Part shown: piece by piece, positions 1 to 10,343 of the stretch
Numbering within the stretch: position 1 is the stretch's first letter
Layout: every line of letters begins with the position of its first letter
Assembly: GCA_015065615.1 (NCBI GenBank)
Contig: SVPY01000003.1
Span: forward strand, 62,001-126,000
Source of the DNA: Oscillospiraceae bacterium
GTDB taxonomy: Bacteria; Bacillota; Clostridia; Oscillospirales; Acutalibacteraceae
DNA length: 64,000 bases
Reading direction: 5' to 3'
Program-made: the position numbers and the translations under genes
The notes under the pieces: generated by a model
The model's database searches: none
Told to the model about the DNA's origin: nothing
Seen by the model: the letters and a program-made list of their open reading frames with translations, nothing else

Positions 1-2
1 GA

Positions 3-80
3 GACTGTATGATTGCAATCAAGCAGAGAAAAGCAGCCCAGCTTCTTGAGGAAATGGATTTAGAGGATTGGGATTTATAA
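3..80 (+). CDS. C-terminal end of an upstream CDS (partial)
   Basis: Frame 3 is open from the window edge to TAA at 78-80 (..MIAIKQRKAAQLLEEMDLEDWDL*). Confidence 0.5.
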   Translation, partial: DCMIAIKQRKAAQLLEEMDLEDWDL

Positions 81-161
81 TTTAATTAAAATTAATGAAG
101 CAGCGAGAGAAAAATTTCTTTCGCTGCTGTTTATAATTATGAAATGGAGGAATTTATTATG

Positions 162-995
162 AAAAGATACTTAACCTTATTTTTTGTTTTTATTATGATT
201 TTAACTTTTTGTGCTTGCGGTAATACAGAAGATAGTGCATCAAACAGTTCTTCGAAAAGTTCTATGAATGCCACTCTCGCTGGAGGCGAAAAGTCAGAAA
301 ATGAAAACGTAAACAGCTGGGTGTTAGGTGGATGGAAATTTGATGATTTCGATGGTAAATTCGACTCTGCAGACGAAATTGGCGCTCCCCTTTCCTTTAT
401 TTTTACGGAAGATAATGTTGAAGTTCTGTATGAAGATAAGAGCGAAAAGGGTACTTACGAGGTAGTTGATATAGAAGAAGGCGAGAAAAAAGTTATATGT
501 ACTTTTGTAAGCGAGACTATAGAGCTTTTTCTTAGTAAGGGTGGGTATTTAGCATATCCCGGCAATCCTTATGGCGCTATACTTGCTTACTGTGCATCTG
601 ATTACGTTGAGAATGTAGAGAACTCAGATATTAAGGATGATAAGCCCGTGCTTTCAAGCAGCGAGGCTAAGAAGTTAGCAAGTGACTTTGCAAAGAATTT
701 TGATGGCGTACTTGAAGCTGCTGCCAAAGATTATGACGGCGATATAAACAGTGTTAATAGGATTAACGTTGAATCGGTTTCAGTAAGTAAAAAGAATGCA
801 TATACCGATGGTCCTAATTACTATGAGATTATAGCAAAAGGAAGTTTCACTGCTAAAGATGACTACGGTAAGAGCTTGGGTACATATTATTTTGATTGGA
901 CTCTTGTAATTGATTATCGTGCTGAAGGCAACAAATGGATCAGTTATCACTGGGCGGATGGCACATGGAAGGATGACGTAAAAATTCATAAATAA
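162..995 (+). CDS. Putative lipoprotein of unknown function
   Basis: Signal peptide with lipobox-like LTFCACGN; SD ggagg before ATG at 162; the ORF track start at 144 is less likely. Confidence 0.7.
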   Translation, partial: KRYLTLFFVFIMILTFCACGNTEDSASNSSSKSSMNATLAGGEKSENENVNSWVLGGWKFDDFDGKFDSADEIGAPLSFIFTEDNVEVLYEDKSEKGTYEVVDIEEGEKKVICTFVSETIELFLSKGGYLAYPGNPYGAILAYCASDYVENVENSDIKDDKPVLSSSEAKKLASDFAKNFDGVLEAAAKDYDGDINSVNRINVESVSVSKKNAYTDGPNYYEIIAKGSFTAKDDYGKSLGTYYFDWTLVIDYRAEGNKWISYHWADGTWKDDVKIHK

Positions 996-1017
996 AGCTG
1001 ATTTGGCTATCATAAAA

Positions 1018-1048
1018 ACCTCTGAGTTTAATAGCTCAGAGGTCTTTT
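1018..1048 (+). terminator. Rho-independent terminator
   Basis: ACCTCTGAG-tttaatag-CTCAGAGGT followed by ctttttA. Confidence 0.8.
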
Positions 1049-1055
1049 TATATGC

Positions 1056-1973
1056 TTATTCCGTGATCTTTTTAATTAAATCATTCATCAAATTATCGCG
1101 GTTGATGTGATAAACGTAGCACATTAATTTACCCTTGGGGTTCATTCCGTAGTGGTCGTCGTATTCGGGAATGGGTGTGGCGCAAAGGTAGCTTTGCATA
1201 AATCTATCGTTATCGTTTAAAAGCCATGCAATAGCGGTAACGTCCCATATAACTCTTGTCCAGGGTTTATTTAAAGCGTAGGAATCAGCTTCAGCGATGG
1301 AATTTTCCGCAAGGTAGGTTGCAAGTTTGTTTTTACCGTGGAACCAATATAAAAGCTCGGGCTTAGAGATTGTAAAGATATCAACAACACCTGCGCAGGG
1401 AAGCTGAACGAATGCCGCTTCACTGCCCATTACCACTCTTGCGGCGGCAACGTCCTGATACATATTAAATTCTGCAGAATCTGTCCAGTGAAGCGCCGTA
1501 CCGCCAAGCCATACTACTACCGTGTTTTCGGCAATTTCGGGGGCTTTGATAAATGCGGAAGCCACGTTTGTGATAGCTCCTATAGCCACGATGTATAAAG
1601 GATTTTCGGGGCTATAATTTTTAGCAAGCTTAACTATATATTCGGCGGCGTCGCTTTCTACGGGAGTTTTTTCGTCAGTTAAGAAATTTTCACTGCCTCT
1701 GTAAGTTTTTTCTTTAAACTCATCCATATCCGCTAAACTGAGAAGCTTTAAAATTTCATTGTAGCTTTTTTCCATACCGTCCTTAGGGCTTTCTGATTTA
1801 GCGTTTAAAAAAGGTGCGGCTAAAATAGCTTTGATATTAAGTTTATCCTGATTTTTAAGCATATAGGAGATGGCAAACTGATCGTCGATTTCATTATATG
1901 CGTCGGTATCCAGTATAACGTCTATTTTACCTTTTGGTACTTCCAAATTTTTAATAAGCTGTTCTGTTGTCAT
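1056..1973 (-). CDS. Nucleoside hydrolase family protein
   Basis: N-terminal VILDTDAYNEIDDQFA (IUNH DxDxxxDD-like motif); VAIGAITNVASA. Confidence 0.85.
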   Translation of the reverse strand: MTTEQLIKNLEVPKGKIDVILDTDAYNEIDDQFAISYMLKNQDKLNIKAILAAPFLNAKSESPKDGMEKSYNEILKLLSLADMDEFKEKTYRGSENFLTDEKTPVESDAAEYIVKLAKNYSPENPLYIVAIGAITNVASAFIKAPEIAENTVVVWLGGTALHWTDSAEFNMYQDVAAARVVMGSEAAFVQLPCAGVVDIFTISKPELLYWFHGKNKLATYLAENSIAEADSYALNKPWTRVIWDVTAIAWLLNDNDRFMQSYLCATPIPEYDDHYGMNPKGKLMCYVYHINRDNLMNDLIKKITE

Positions 1974-1990
1974 AATTATATGGTCCTTTC

Positions 1991-2923
1991 TTATAATAAT
2001 TTTAAGGTATCAAGAGCACTTATAACTTCATCCCAGGTTGGAATTGAGGGTGCGGCGCCCATTTTTGTAATGGCAAGGCTTGAAGCAGCGGAAGCTATTT
2101 TAATTGCTTCCTCGGGAATTAAGCCCTTTGAAATGCCCGAGAGGAAAAATCCCGTGAAGGTATCACCTGCGGCGGTGGTATCAACGGGGGTTACGTCGAA
2201 AATTCCGTGGCTGTGGCGCTGGTTTTTGTAGCTGTAAATACAGCCCTTACTGCCTAAAGTGAGCATCACTATCATTTCGGGGTACTTTACTTTCATTTCG
2301 TTTAAGAAATCTTCGGGTGAAAGTCCGCCTGAAAGGTCAGATGCCTCGGTTTTATTTAAAATAAGGCAGCTTACTTTATTTAAATCAATTTCCTTTATGC
2401 TTTCGTCAAAAGGCGAAGGGTTAAGCACGGTAAAAAGTCCCTTATCAAAGGCTTTTTCTATTATATAAGGGACTAAATTTATTTCGTTCTGAATCAATAG
2501 GATGTCGCCTTTTTCAAAATGGGATAAAACCCCGTCGATATAATCTTTAGTAAAAGCGTAATTGGTGCCGTGGAAAAGGAAAATTGAGTTTTCGCCTTTT
2601 TTATCCACTTGAATTATGGCGTGACCCGTTTTATCCTTGGTTACTTTTAAGTAATCAAGCTTTGCCCCTGCATTTAAAAGCTCGTCCTTTAAAAATAAGC
2701 CGTCCTCACCGATTATTGCGGCAGGGTAAACTTCCATACCTGCTCTTGAAAGGGCGACAGTTTGGTTTAAACCTTTACCGCCTGGGAAAAGCTCCAATTT
2801 CTCGCTGCCCTCGGTTTCACCCGGGCGCACGATATGGTCTAAAGAGTAAACGTAATCTATATTGCAGGAAGCAAAATTTACCGTTTTCATAATATTCCCT
2901 CTCTTTTTAATCTGTAGTTTCAT
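1991..2923 (-). CDS. rbsK: PfkB family carbohydrate kinase, ribokinase-like
   Basis: GGKGLNQTVALSRAG and DTTAAGDTFTGFF motifs; adjacent to the nucleoside hydrolase. Confidence 0.8.
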   Translation of the reverse strand: MKLQIKKRGNIMKTVNFASCNIDYVYSLDHIVRPGETEGSEKLELFPGGKGLNQTVALSRAGMEVYPAAIIGEDGLFLKDELLNAGAKLDYLKVTKDKTGHAIIQVDKKGENSIFLFHGTNYAFTKDYIDGVLSHFEKGDILLIQNEINLVPYIIEKAFDKGLFTVLNPSPFDESIKEIDLNKVSCLILNKTEASDLSGGLSPEDFLNEMKVKYPEMIVMLTLGSKGCIYSYKNQRHSHGIFDVTPVDTTAAGDTFTGFFLSGISKGLIPEEAIKIASAASSLAITKMGAAPSIPTWDEVISALDTLKLL

Positions 2924-2997
2924 TATAATAAAGTTTTAATTTACTTGCAATAGAAAATAGATATTTCATACAAATATAACGGGGGGGATTACGGGTA

Positions 2998-3026
2998 TTG
3001 ACAAAATACGAAATGTTGATTATAAT
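2998..3026 (+). promoter_or_regulatory. Sigma-70 type promoter
   Basis: TTGACA-N17-TATAAT. Confidence 0.75.
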
Positions 3027-3059
3027 ATAAGTGAAGATAAAATAAGGAGGGTAAAAATT

Positions 3060-3497
3060 ATGAATAAAAGAAAAGTTATTTTAATAGGAGTTTTGATACT
3101 TATTTTACTGATTATAGTTTCTCTTTTGTTATTCCTTTTTAACCCTTCTCTTTCGTTAAGTCTGATGGGAAACGATATTTTATTTACAGACAGATACGAA
3201 ACCGAATACGGAAATTATACTGTTTACGTAACAGAGAAGGACGGAACGCTGGGCATAAAAATTTACCTTGACGACGGTTTTTTTGGAAGTTTAAGAGAAG
3301 CTGGTATAGGTTCGGGTGATAATAATACTGCACACGGTGTGATAGTTTTAACGGGCGTAAGAAACGGAAAACCGTTTACAGAGAACATTGACGTTTATGC
3401 AACAGAAGCGGACACCAATATTATCGACGATAAAATTATCTGTTCTGAAGAATTTAAATTTAAGGACAAAAATTACAAATTAGTATATTCCCATTAA
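3060..3497 (+). CDS. Hypothetical membrane-anchored protein
   Basis: Strong SD aaggaggg; N-terminal TM segment; no family recognised. Confidence 0.65.
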   Translation: MNKRKVILIGVLILILLIIVSLLLFLFNPSLSLSLMGNDILFTDRYETEYGNYTVYVTEKDGTLGIKIYLDDGFFGSLREAGIGSGDNNTAHGVIVLTGVRNGKPFTENIDVYATEADTNIIDDKIICSEEFKFKDKNYKLVYSH

Positions 3498-3504
3498 ATA
3501 AATT

Positions 3505-3541
3505 AAAGCAAGAGAGATATAAAAATCTTTCTTGCTTTTCT
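3505..3541. terminator. Bidirectional terminator
   Basis: AAAGCAAGA..TCTTGCTTTT inverted repeat between converging genes. Confidence 0.65.
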
Positions 3542-3556
3542 TTTACCGTTTAATGT

Positions 3557-4339
3557 TTATAAGCTGATATCAAGCACCATCATAATCAAAAATCCCAAAG
3601 AGGCGCCTATACTTCCTAAGGTGCTTCCTTTTTTGTCGCAGTTTTCACTGGCTGCAGGGATCAATTCCTTAACTACCGCCAAAAACATAGCTCCTGCCGC
3701 AAAGGAGAGAAACCACGGAATGTAGGATGCAATAAATGACGCGATAATTACAGTTAAAACTCCGAATATGGGTTCAACTATGCCCGACATACTGCCAAGA
3801 AAAAAGGCTTTAAGCCTTTTTTCTCCCATTTGCCTTAAGGGCAGTGCCACCGCCGCGCCTTCGGGAAAATTCTGTATGCCTATGCCTATTGCCAGAGCTA
3901 TTGCGGAGGCAAAAAGAGCAGGGTCGTTTTGCTTTGCCGCCGTAGCGAAGCTTAAGCCTACCGCCATTCCTTCGGGGATATTATGAAGAGTGATGGCGGA
4001 TATCAGAAGGGCGCTGCTTCTGTTATTTTTCGTAAGGGACAGACGGTTTATCAGGTTATCGAAAATAAGAATGAAAAGCACGCCGAGAATAAAACCGCCT
4101 GCGGAGGGCAAAGCGGGATGAACACCGTTATCTTCCGCGTATTCCATGGAAGGTATAAGTAAACTCCAAACTGCCGCCGCCAGCATAACGCCCGAAGCAA
4201 AGCCGTAGAGGATATTTTTCAGCTTAACGGAATTGTTTTCTTTGAATATAATTACCACCGCGGCTCCCAGCGCGGTCATAAAAAATGTAAATAAGCACCC
4301 GAGAAGGGCGTATAATAAAGCTTTTTCGATATATATCAC
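3557..4339 (-). CDS. ZIP family metal transporter
   Basis: TM-rich; HNIPEGMAVG and QNFPEGAAVALPL metal-site motifs. Confidence 0.9.
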   Translation of the reverse strand: MIYIEKALLYALLGCLFTFFMTALGAAVVIIFKENNSVKLKNILYGFASGVMLAAAVWSLLIPSMEYAEDNGVHPALPSAGGFILGVLFILIFDNLINRLSLTKNNRSSALLISAITLHNIPEGMAVGLSFATAAKQNDPALFASAIALAIGIGIQNFPEGAAVALPLRQMGEKRLKAFFLGSMSGIVEPIFGVLTVIIASFIASYIPWFLSFAAGAMFLAVVKELIPAASENCDKKGSTLGSIGASLGFLIMMVLDISL

Positions 4340-4682
4340 CTCAGATTTGAGTCTTAATTCATTTTATGCAGGAAAAAATTTTTTGACATCGGGCAAAACA
4401 AAATCTCCCGCAATATAAACCGAAAATCTTGCAAAATTAATTATAAAAAACCTTGATTTTTATACAATTTAGGACTAAAATGAATAATGGTAAAAAATTG
4501 CTTCAAAATTAAAACGTTTGCAGAGGTTAAAAAGTTTGAAAGTAAATTTTCATACCTTTGCTTTTGCACTTGCGGTATTTTAGGATACAAAATTATGATA
4601 AAATGCCCCGAAAAATAAGAATAAGGAATTGCTTTGCCGAAGTAAAGCAGAGCAATCAAATCAATAATAAAGGTCTGATAAT

Positions 4683-5555
4683 ATGAACGCACAGCTTTCA
4701 GAAAGAATTAAATCAAAAGAGAAAAAGTTTTCCAAGGGTCAGAGGCTCATTGCTTTATATATAATGGAGCAGTACGATAAGGCTGCTTTTATGACTGCAT
4801 CCAAACTCGGCGTTACCGTAGGTGTAAGTGAATCCACCGTAGTCCGTTTTGCCACAGAGCTTGGCTACAGCGGTTACCCCGAGCTTCAGCAGGCAATGCA
4901 GGAGATGATAAGAAATAAGCTTACAAGTGTACAGAGGCTTGAAAGTACCTATAATAATTATAAGGTAGAGGATCTTTTGGAGGCTTCTTTAAATCAGGAT
5001 ATCGATATAATCAGAAAAACCAAGGATTCCGTGGATAAAGAGGAGTTCTACAGCGCAGTAAATGCCCTTATGAAAGCCGATACCATATTTATTTTAGGTG
5101 CGGGCAGTTCTTTGGCGCTTGCAACCTTCTTAAACCATTACCTCCGCCTTATTTTCCCTAACGTTGAAATGCTCGACTCCACAAGTGAGGCTGAAATATT
5201 CCAGCAGATGGTAAGAATAGGCGAAAAAGACGCGGTTATAGGCATAAGCTTCCCCCGCTACTCAAAAAGAGCGGCAAAAGCCCTTCGCTATGCAAGCGAC
5301 CGCGGCGCCGAGACTATTGCAATTACCGATACCGTCCTCTCACCCCTTGCGCAGTGCTCAAAATATAAGCTCCTTGCAAAGAGTGATATGGTGTCCTTCG
5401 TTGACTCCCTCGTTGGCCCTTTAAGCCTTATAAATGCTTTGATAGTTACAATTGCCATAATAAAAAAAGAAGACGTCGCAAAAACCCTAACTACGTTGGA
5501 GCACATCTGGGATGAATACGGCGTTTATGAGAAGATAGATGACAGAACGAAATAA
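4683..5555 (+). CDS. MurR/RpiR family transcriptional regulator (HTH + SIS)
   Basis: VSESTVVRFATELGYSGYPELQQAM HTH; SIS domain FILGAGSSLA. Confidence 0.9.
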   Translation: MNAQLSERIKSKEKKFSKGQRLIALYIMEQYDKAAFMTASKLGVTVGVSESTVVRFATELGYSGYPELQQAMQEMIRNKLTSVQRLESTYNNYKVEDLLEASLNQDIDIIRKTKDSVDKEEFYSAVNALMKADTIFILGAGSSLALATFLNHYLRLIFPNVEMLDSTSEAEIFQQMVRIGEKDAVIGISFPRYSKRAAKALRYASDRGAETIAITDTVLSPLAQCSKYKLLAKSDMVSFVDSLVGPLSLINALIVTIAIIKKEDVAKTLTTLEHIWDEYGVYEKIDDRTK

Positions 5556-6795
5556 TAAAAACGAAAATTACGACGTTATAATAATAGGCGCAGGCGCCGC
5601 AGGTCTGATGGCGGCGGGGTCTGCCTTAGAGCGCGGTATGAGCGTTTTGATGTTTGATAAAAACGAAAAGCTCGGCAGAAAATTAAGAATTACAGGTAAA
5701 GGCAGATGTAACGTAACGAATAACTGCACGAAAGAAACCGTAATTGCATCTACCGTAAGTAACCCACGGTTTTTATACAGCGCTCTTAACTTTTTCAGCC
5801 CCGAAGATACCATGAATTTTTTCGAAAATTTAGGTGTACCTTTAAAAACAGAGCGAGGAAACCGCGTTTTCCCGGTTTCAGATAAGGCGGATGATATTGC
5901 AGAGGCTCTTGTAAATTACTGCTCAGGCGCTAAAATCGTAAGAAATACCGTTAAAGAGGTGTTTGCCGAAAACGGCGAAATTAAAGGTGTGAAAACCGAG
6001 AATAAAACATATTACGGTAAAAACGTGCTTATAGCCACGGGCGGCGCCTCCTATAAAGCTACGGGCTCCACCGGTGACGGCTATAAATTTGCAGAGAGTT
6101 TAGGTCACGAGGTTACAAAACTTTCACCTTCATTGGTTGCATTGAGCTGCAGCGATAAGGATATCCCCTTAGCGCAGGGCTTATCCCTTAGAAATATAGG
6201 CTTTAAAATTACCGATAAAGTTAAAAACAAGGTAATTTACGAGGATTTCGGTGAACTTTTATTTACCCATTTCGGTATCAGCGGTCCTGTTGTATTAAGC
6301 GGCAGCGCTCACCTGAAGGATATGGAAAAAAACAGATTCACAGCTTCAATTGATTTAAAGCCCGCTCTTGATAAGGAGAAGCTTGACCAAAGGCTTTTAA
6401 GGGATTTAAACGAAAATAAAAACCGCGACCTTGTAAATTCCTTACAGGCGCTTCTGCCCCAGAAGCTTATTGAGGTTGTAATAGAAAGAAGCGGAATCGA
6501 CGGCAGAACCAAATGTAATTCCATAACGAAAAAACAGCGCGAAGCTCTTTTAAGCGTGCTTAAAAATTTTACCGCAGAAATAGTGGATTTCCGTTCCCTT
6601 AACGAAGCTATAGTTACAAGAGGCGGAGTGGCTGTTAAAGAAATCAACCCCAAAACTATGGAATCAAAGCTTATAAAAGGACTTTTCTTTGCTGGCGAAG
6701 TAATAGACGTGGATGCTTACACAGGGGGCTTTAACCTGCAGATAGCATTCTCAACGGCAAAACTTGCCGCAGAAAATTTTTATTACGGCGAATAA
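5539..6795 (+). CDS. NAD(P)/FAD-dependent oxidoreductase (HI0933/YhiN-like)
   Basis: DVIIIGAGAAGLMAA; KLGRKLRITGKGRCNVTN; C-terminal AGEVIDVDAYTGGFNLQIAFSTA. Confidence 0.92.
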   Translation: MTERNNKNENYDVIIIGAGAAGLMAAGSALERGMSVLMFDKNEKLGRKLRITGKGRCNVTNNCTKETVIASTVSNPRFLYSALNFFSPEDTMNFFENLGVPLKTERGNRVFPVSDKADDIAEALVNYCSGAKIVRNTVKEVFAENGEIKGVKTENKTYYGKNVLIATGGASYKATGSTGDGYKFAESLGHEVTKLSPSLVALSCSDKDIPLAQGLSLRNIGFKITDKVKNKVIYEDFGELLFTHFGISGPVVLSGSAHLKDMEKNRFTASIDLKPALDKEKLDQRLLRDLNENKNRDLVNSLQALLPQKLIEVVIERSGIDGRTKCNSITKKQREALLSVLKNFTAEIVDFRSLNEAIVTRGGVAVKEINPKTMESKLIKGLFFAGEVIDVDAYTGGFNLQIAFSTAKLAAENFYYGE

Positions 6796-6817
6796 TATAC
6801 GAAAGGATAGTTTAAAT

Positions 6818-7489
6818 ATGAAATACGCAGTAGCTATTGACGGTCCTGCAGGCGCAGGTAAATCCAGTATAGCAAAGGAAGTGTCAAAGCGCCTTGGCTT
6901 CATTTACGTGGATACGGGTGCTTTATACAGAACCGTGGCGCTGTACCTTTTAAATAACGGCATTAAAGCAGACGAGATCGATAAAATTGAAGAAGCTCTC
7001 AAGCATATTGAGGTTTCTATGGAGCATAAGGAGGACGGCCAGCACGTATTTTTATGCGGTGAGGACGTTTCTCATTTAATAAGAACCGAGCCCGTTTCCA
7101 TGATGGCATCCACCACAAGCGCTTTACCTGTAGTAAGAAAGTTCCTTTTTGACCTGCAGGTTCAGATGGCGGAAAAATATAACGTTATTATGGACGGCAG
7201 AGATATCGGCACGGTGGTACTTCCCAACGCTCAGGTTAAAATTTTCTTAACCGCTACAGCCGAGGACAGAGCAAAAAGAAGAATGCTTGAATACAAGGCG
7301 AAAGGACAGGAAGCGGATTTTGATAAAATTTTGGAAGATATCATCAAGCGCGACTACCAGGATATGAACAGAGCCACTTCACCCTTAAAAAAGGCAGAGG
7401 ACGCTATTTTGCTCGATACTACGGGCAACGAGTTTTCACAGTCTGTGGAGCTTATGATGAATACGATAAAATCCAGACTTTCTATATGA
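6818..7489 (+). CDS. cmk: Cytidylate kinase
   Basis: AIDGPAGAGKSSIAKEVSKRLGFIYVDTGALYR; MDGRDIGTVVLP. SD gaaaggat supports ATG at 6818. Confidence 0.95.
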   Translation: MKYAVAIDGPAGAGKSSIAKEVSKRLGFIYVDTGALYRTVALYLLNNGIKADEIDKIEEALKHIEVSMEHKEDGQHVFLCGEDVSHLIRTEPVSMMASTTSALPVVRKFLFDLQVQMAEKYNVIMDGRDIGTVVLPNAQVKIFLTATAEDRAKRRMLEYKAKGQEADFDKILEDIIKRDYQDMNRATSPLKKAEDAILLDTTGNEFSQSVELMMNTIKSRLSI

Positions 7490-7528
7490 TTTAATATAGT
7501 CTAATCTAATCTGAAAAGGAATTACAAA

Positions 7529-8266
7529 ATGAAAAAAGAGAGAAGACCTCTTATAATCAAGCTTGCAAATTTAGTTATGCCGCTTTTTTATAAGCTTAAG
7601 TACGGTTTAAGTATTAAAGGCAAGGAGAATTTGCCAGAAAGCGGTCCTGCAATTATTTGCTCCAGTCACGTAACAGCTCACGACCCCATTATGATAGGCT
7701 GCTACAGTAAGCGCTACATCCGTTATATGGCTAAGGACAGCCTTTTTAAAAACAAATTTATAGGTGCGTTTTTACGCCATGTAGGTGCCTTCCCTGTTGC
7801 AAGAGGCAAAGGCGATATGGACTCTATCAACGAAGGTATGGATTACATTAAAAACGGCGGAGTAATGTGTATTTTCCTTGAAGGTACGCGCAGTAAGGAT
7901 GGCGTACCCGGCAAGCCCAAGTCCGGCGTAGGCTTGATTGCCGCCCAGACCAAAGTCCCCGTTATTCCCATTGCCATTATAGGTCAGAACGGCAGGAATC
8001 CCAAAAACGCCAAAAAATCTATGCTCAATATCGGCAAGCCTATTGCTTTCGAGGAACTTCAGGTAGATGAGAGCAACGTACGAAGCTACAAAAAAGCCGC
8101 GATGTATATAATGGATAAAATTTTAGAGCTTCGCAGCGAGGCTATTGAAATTATGGGCGGCGAGGATTTAGCCACAAAAGAATACGAAGAAAAGAAGGCT
8201 CTTGAAAAGGCAGAAAAAGAAGCAAAACGCGCAGAAAAACTTTTGCAGGAAAAGGAAGCTGAGTAA
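7529..8266 (+). CDS. plsC: 1-acyl-sn-glycerol-3-phosphate acyltransferase
   Basis: HVTAHDP (HX4D) and FLEGTRS motifs; cmk-plsC-ispH context. Confidence 0.9.
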   Translation: MKKERRPLIIKLANLVMPLFYKLKYGLSIKGKENLPESGPAIICSSHVTAHDPIMIGCYSKRYIRYMAKDSLFKNKFIGAFLRHVGAFPVARGKGDMDSINEGMDYIKNGGVMCIFLEGTRSKDGVPGKPKSGVGLIAAQTKVPVIPIAIIGQNGRNPKNAKKSMLNIGKPIAFEELQVDESNVRSYKKAAMYIMDKILELRSEAIEIMGGEDLATKEYEEKKALEKAEKEAKRAEKLLQEKEAE

Positions 8267-8269
8267 ATA

Positions 8270-10210
8270 ATGAAAAGTGAAATTATTCTTGCCAAAAGCG
8301 CAGGCTTCTGCTTCGGTGTTAACCGCGCCGTTGAAACCGTTTATGATCTTATAAGCGAAAATAAGAAGGTTTACACCTTGGGTCCCATAGTTCACAACCC
8401 ACAGATAGTTGAGGACCTTGAAAGCAAGGGCGTGAAAATAATTGAGGATCCCAAAGAAGCCGAGGATGGCAGTGTTATAGTTATAAGAGCTCACGGCGTT
8501 TCCCCCGACGTGAAAGAAGCCATAAACGAAAGCGGCTGTGACTGCTGCGACGCTACCTGCCCCTTCGTACAGAACATTCATAAGCTCGTTAAAAAAGGCA
8601 GCGAAGAAAATAAGGTGCTTTTAATGGCGGGCGATAAGGAGCATCCTGAGGTAAAGGGCATTTTAGGTGAGGCCAAAAACGAGTATTTTACCTTCCAGAA
8701 TGAAAAAGAACTCCTTCAAATTATAGAAAATCACCCCGAACTTTATGAAAAAGAGATATTTTCCTGCGCTCAAACAACATTTAATGTGGCAGAATGGAAA
8801 AATTGTTTAAAAACTATAAAAAAAGTCTATACAAACGCTTCAATTTTTGATACAATATGTAATGCTACTGCGAAAAGACAAGCTGAGGCTGAAGAGCTTG
8901 CAAAAGAGTGCGACGTTATGATAGTTGTGGGCGGTAAAAACAGCTCCAACACCCAGAAGCTGCGGGACGTTTGCCAAAAGCACACCGAAACCTACCTTGT
9001 GGAAACAGCAGCGGAACTGCCTAAGCTAAAGGGCAAAAATAAAATTGGCATTACTGCGGGAGCTTCAACTCCTGCGGGGATTATAAAGGAGGTACTGGTT
9101 ACCATGACAGAAATTTTTGAAAAGGAAATGAGTTTTGAGGAGATGCTTGAAGAGTCTCTCAAGAGCTTAAATACAGATGAAAAGGTACGCGGCATAGTTA
9201 GCAGAATAACAGCTACAGAAGTGTATGTAGAGGTTGTTGGACGTAAGCAGACAGGTTACATTCCCGCTGATGAAATTAGCGCTGACCCCTCTGCTAAGCC
9301 CGAGGACGTAGTTAAGTTAGGCGATGAGCTTGAGCTCCTCATTATGAAAACAAACGATCAGGAAGGCACAATTATGCTTTCCAAAAAGCGTGTTGACGCA
9401 GGCAAGGGTTGGGATATTCTTGCTAAGGCTAAGGAAAACGACGAAACTCTTACAGGCAAGGTTACTGAGGTTGTTAAGAGCGGTATCGTTGTTATGTCCA
9501 ACGGCATCAGAGTATTTATCCCCGGTTCTCACGCTACAAGCAACAGAGGCGAAAACCTCGACGGCTTCAAGGGTAAGGAAATCAGCTTCAAGGTTATTGA
9601 CGTTGACAGACCCAAGAGAAGAGCAGTTGGCTCTATCCGTGCTATCTTAAGAGAAGAAAGAAAAGCTCAGATCGCTAAGTTCTGGGAAGAAGCTGAAGAA
9701 GGCAAGGCTTACACAGGTAAGGTTAAGTCCTTAACAAGCTTCGGCGCTTTTGTTGATCTCGGCGGCGTTGACGGTCTTGTACATATCACAGAACTTTCCT
9801 GGAACAGAATCAAGAACCCTGCTGAAGTTGTAGCAGTTGGCGACGAGCTTGAAGTTTACATCAAGTCCATCGACAAGGAAGCTAACAAGATCTCTCTCGG
9901 CCACAAGAAGGCAGAGGATAATCCTTGGGAAATTATGAAGAATCAGTATCCTGCAGGCACAATCTGCGAGGCTACTATCGTAAGCATGACAACATTCGGC
10001 GCATTCGCAAGAATCATCCCCGGTGTTGACGGTCTTATCCACATCTCTCAGATCGCTGATAAGAGAATCGAGAAGCCCCAGGATGTATTAAAGGTTGGCG
10101 ATAAGGTTCAGGTTAAGGTTATCGACATCGACTTCGAGAAGAAGAGAGTTTCTCTCTCCATCAAGGAAGCAGCTAAGGCTGAGGAAGCTACTGAAGAAGC
10201 AGCTGAATAA
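8270..10210 (+). CDS. ispH: Bifunctional IspH (HMBPP reductase) / S1 RNA-binding protein
   Basis: N-terminal AKSAGFCFGVNRAV, RAHGVSP, CDATCPFVQ; C-terminal tandem S1 domains (GKVKSLTSFGAFVDLGGVDGLVHITELS). Confidence 0.95.
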   Translation: MKSEIILAKSAGFCFGVNRAVETVYDLISENKKVYTLGPIVHNPQIVEDLESKGVKIIEDPKEAEDGSVIVIRAHGVSPDVKEAINESGCDCCDATCPFVQNIHKLVKKGSEENKVLLMAGDKEHPEVKGILGEAKNEYFTFQNEKELLQIIENHPELYEKEIFSCAQTTFNVAEWKNCLKTIKKVYTNASIFDTICNATAKRQAEAEELAKECDVMIVVGGKNSSNTQKLRDVCQKHTETYLVETAAELPKLKGKNKIGITAGASTPAGIIKEVLVTMTEIFEKEMSFEEMLEESLKSLNTDEKVRGIVSRITATEVYVEVVGRKQTGYIPADEISADPSAKPEDVVKLGDELELLIMKTNDQEGTIMLSKKRVDAGKGWDILAKAKENDETLTGKVTEVVKSGIVVMSNGIRVFIPGSHATSNRGENLDGFKGKEISFKVIDVDRPKRRAVGSIRAILREERKAQIAKFWEEAEEGKAYTGKVKSLTSFGAFVDLGGVDGLVHITELSWNRIKNPAEVVAVGDELEVYIKSIDKEANKISLGHKKAEDNPWEIMKNQYPAGTICEATIVSMTTFGAFARIIPGVDGLIHISQIADKRIEKPQDVLKVGDKVQVKVIDIDFEKKRVSLSIKEAAKAEEATEEAAE

Positions 10211-10246
10211 TCTTATTGAAGCTAAATTTAAAATTTAAATGAAATT

Positions 10247-10275
10247 GCGGAGCGCCTATGCGTCTCCGCTTTTTT
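10247..10275 (+). terminator. Rho-independent terminator
   Basis: GCGGAG..CTCCGC followed by TTTTTT. Confidence 0.75.
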
Positions 10276-10276
10276 A

Positions 10277-10306
10277 TTGACAAAAAATAAGCCCCTGTAA
10301 TATAAT
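10277..10306 (+). promoter_or_regulatory. Sigma-70 type promoter
   Basis: TTGACA-N18-TATAAT upstream of the 10344 ORF. Confidence 0.65.
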
Positions 10307-10343
10307 TAAATTGAAAAAAGGATAAACGGAGGGATAAGATAAT

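Noticed and set aside
780-1013. Minus-strand ORF antisense to the lipoprotein gene
   Set aside because: Shadow ORF without SD or family; like many antisense ORFs in the track (for example 8168-8581, 9731-10042, 26500-26862, 49441-49878).
4441-4692. 83-aa minus-strand ORF upstream of the RpiR gene
   Set aside because: AT-rich intergenic region, no recognisable domain or convincing RBS.
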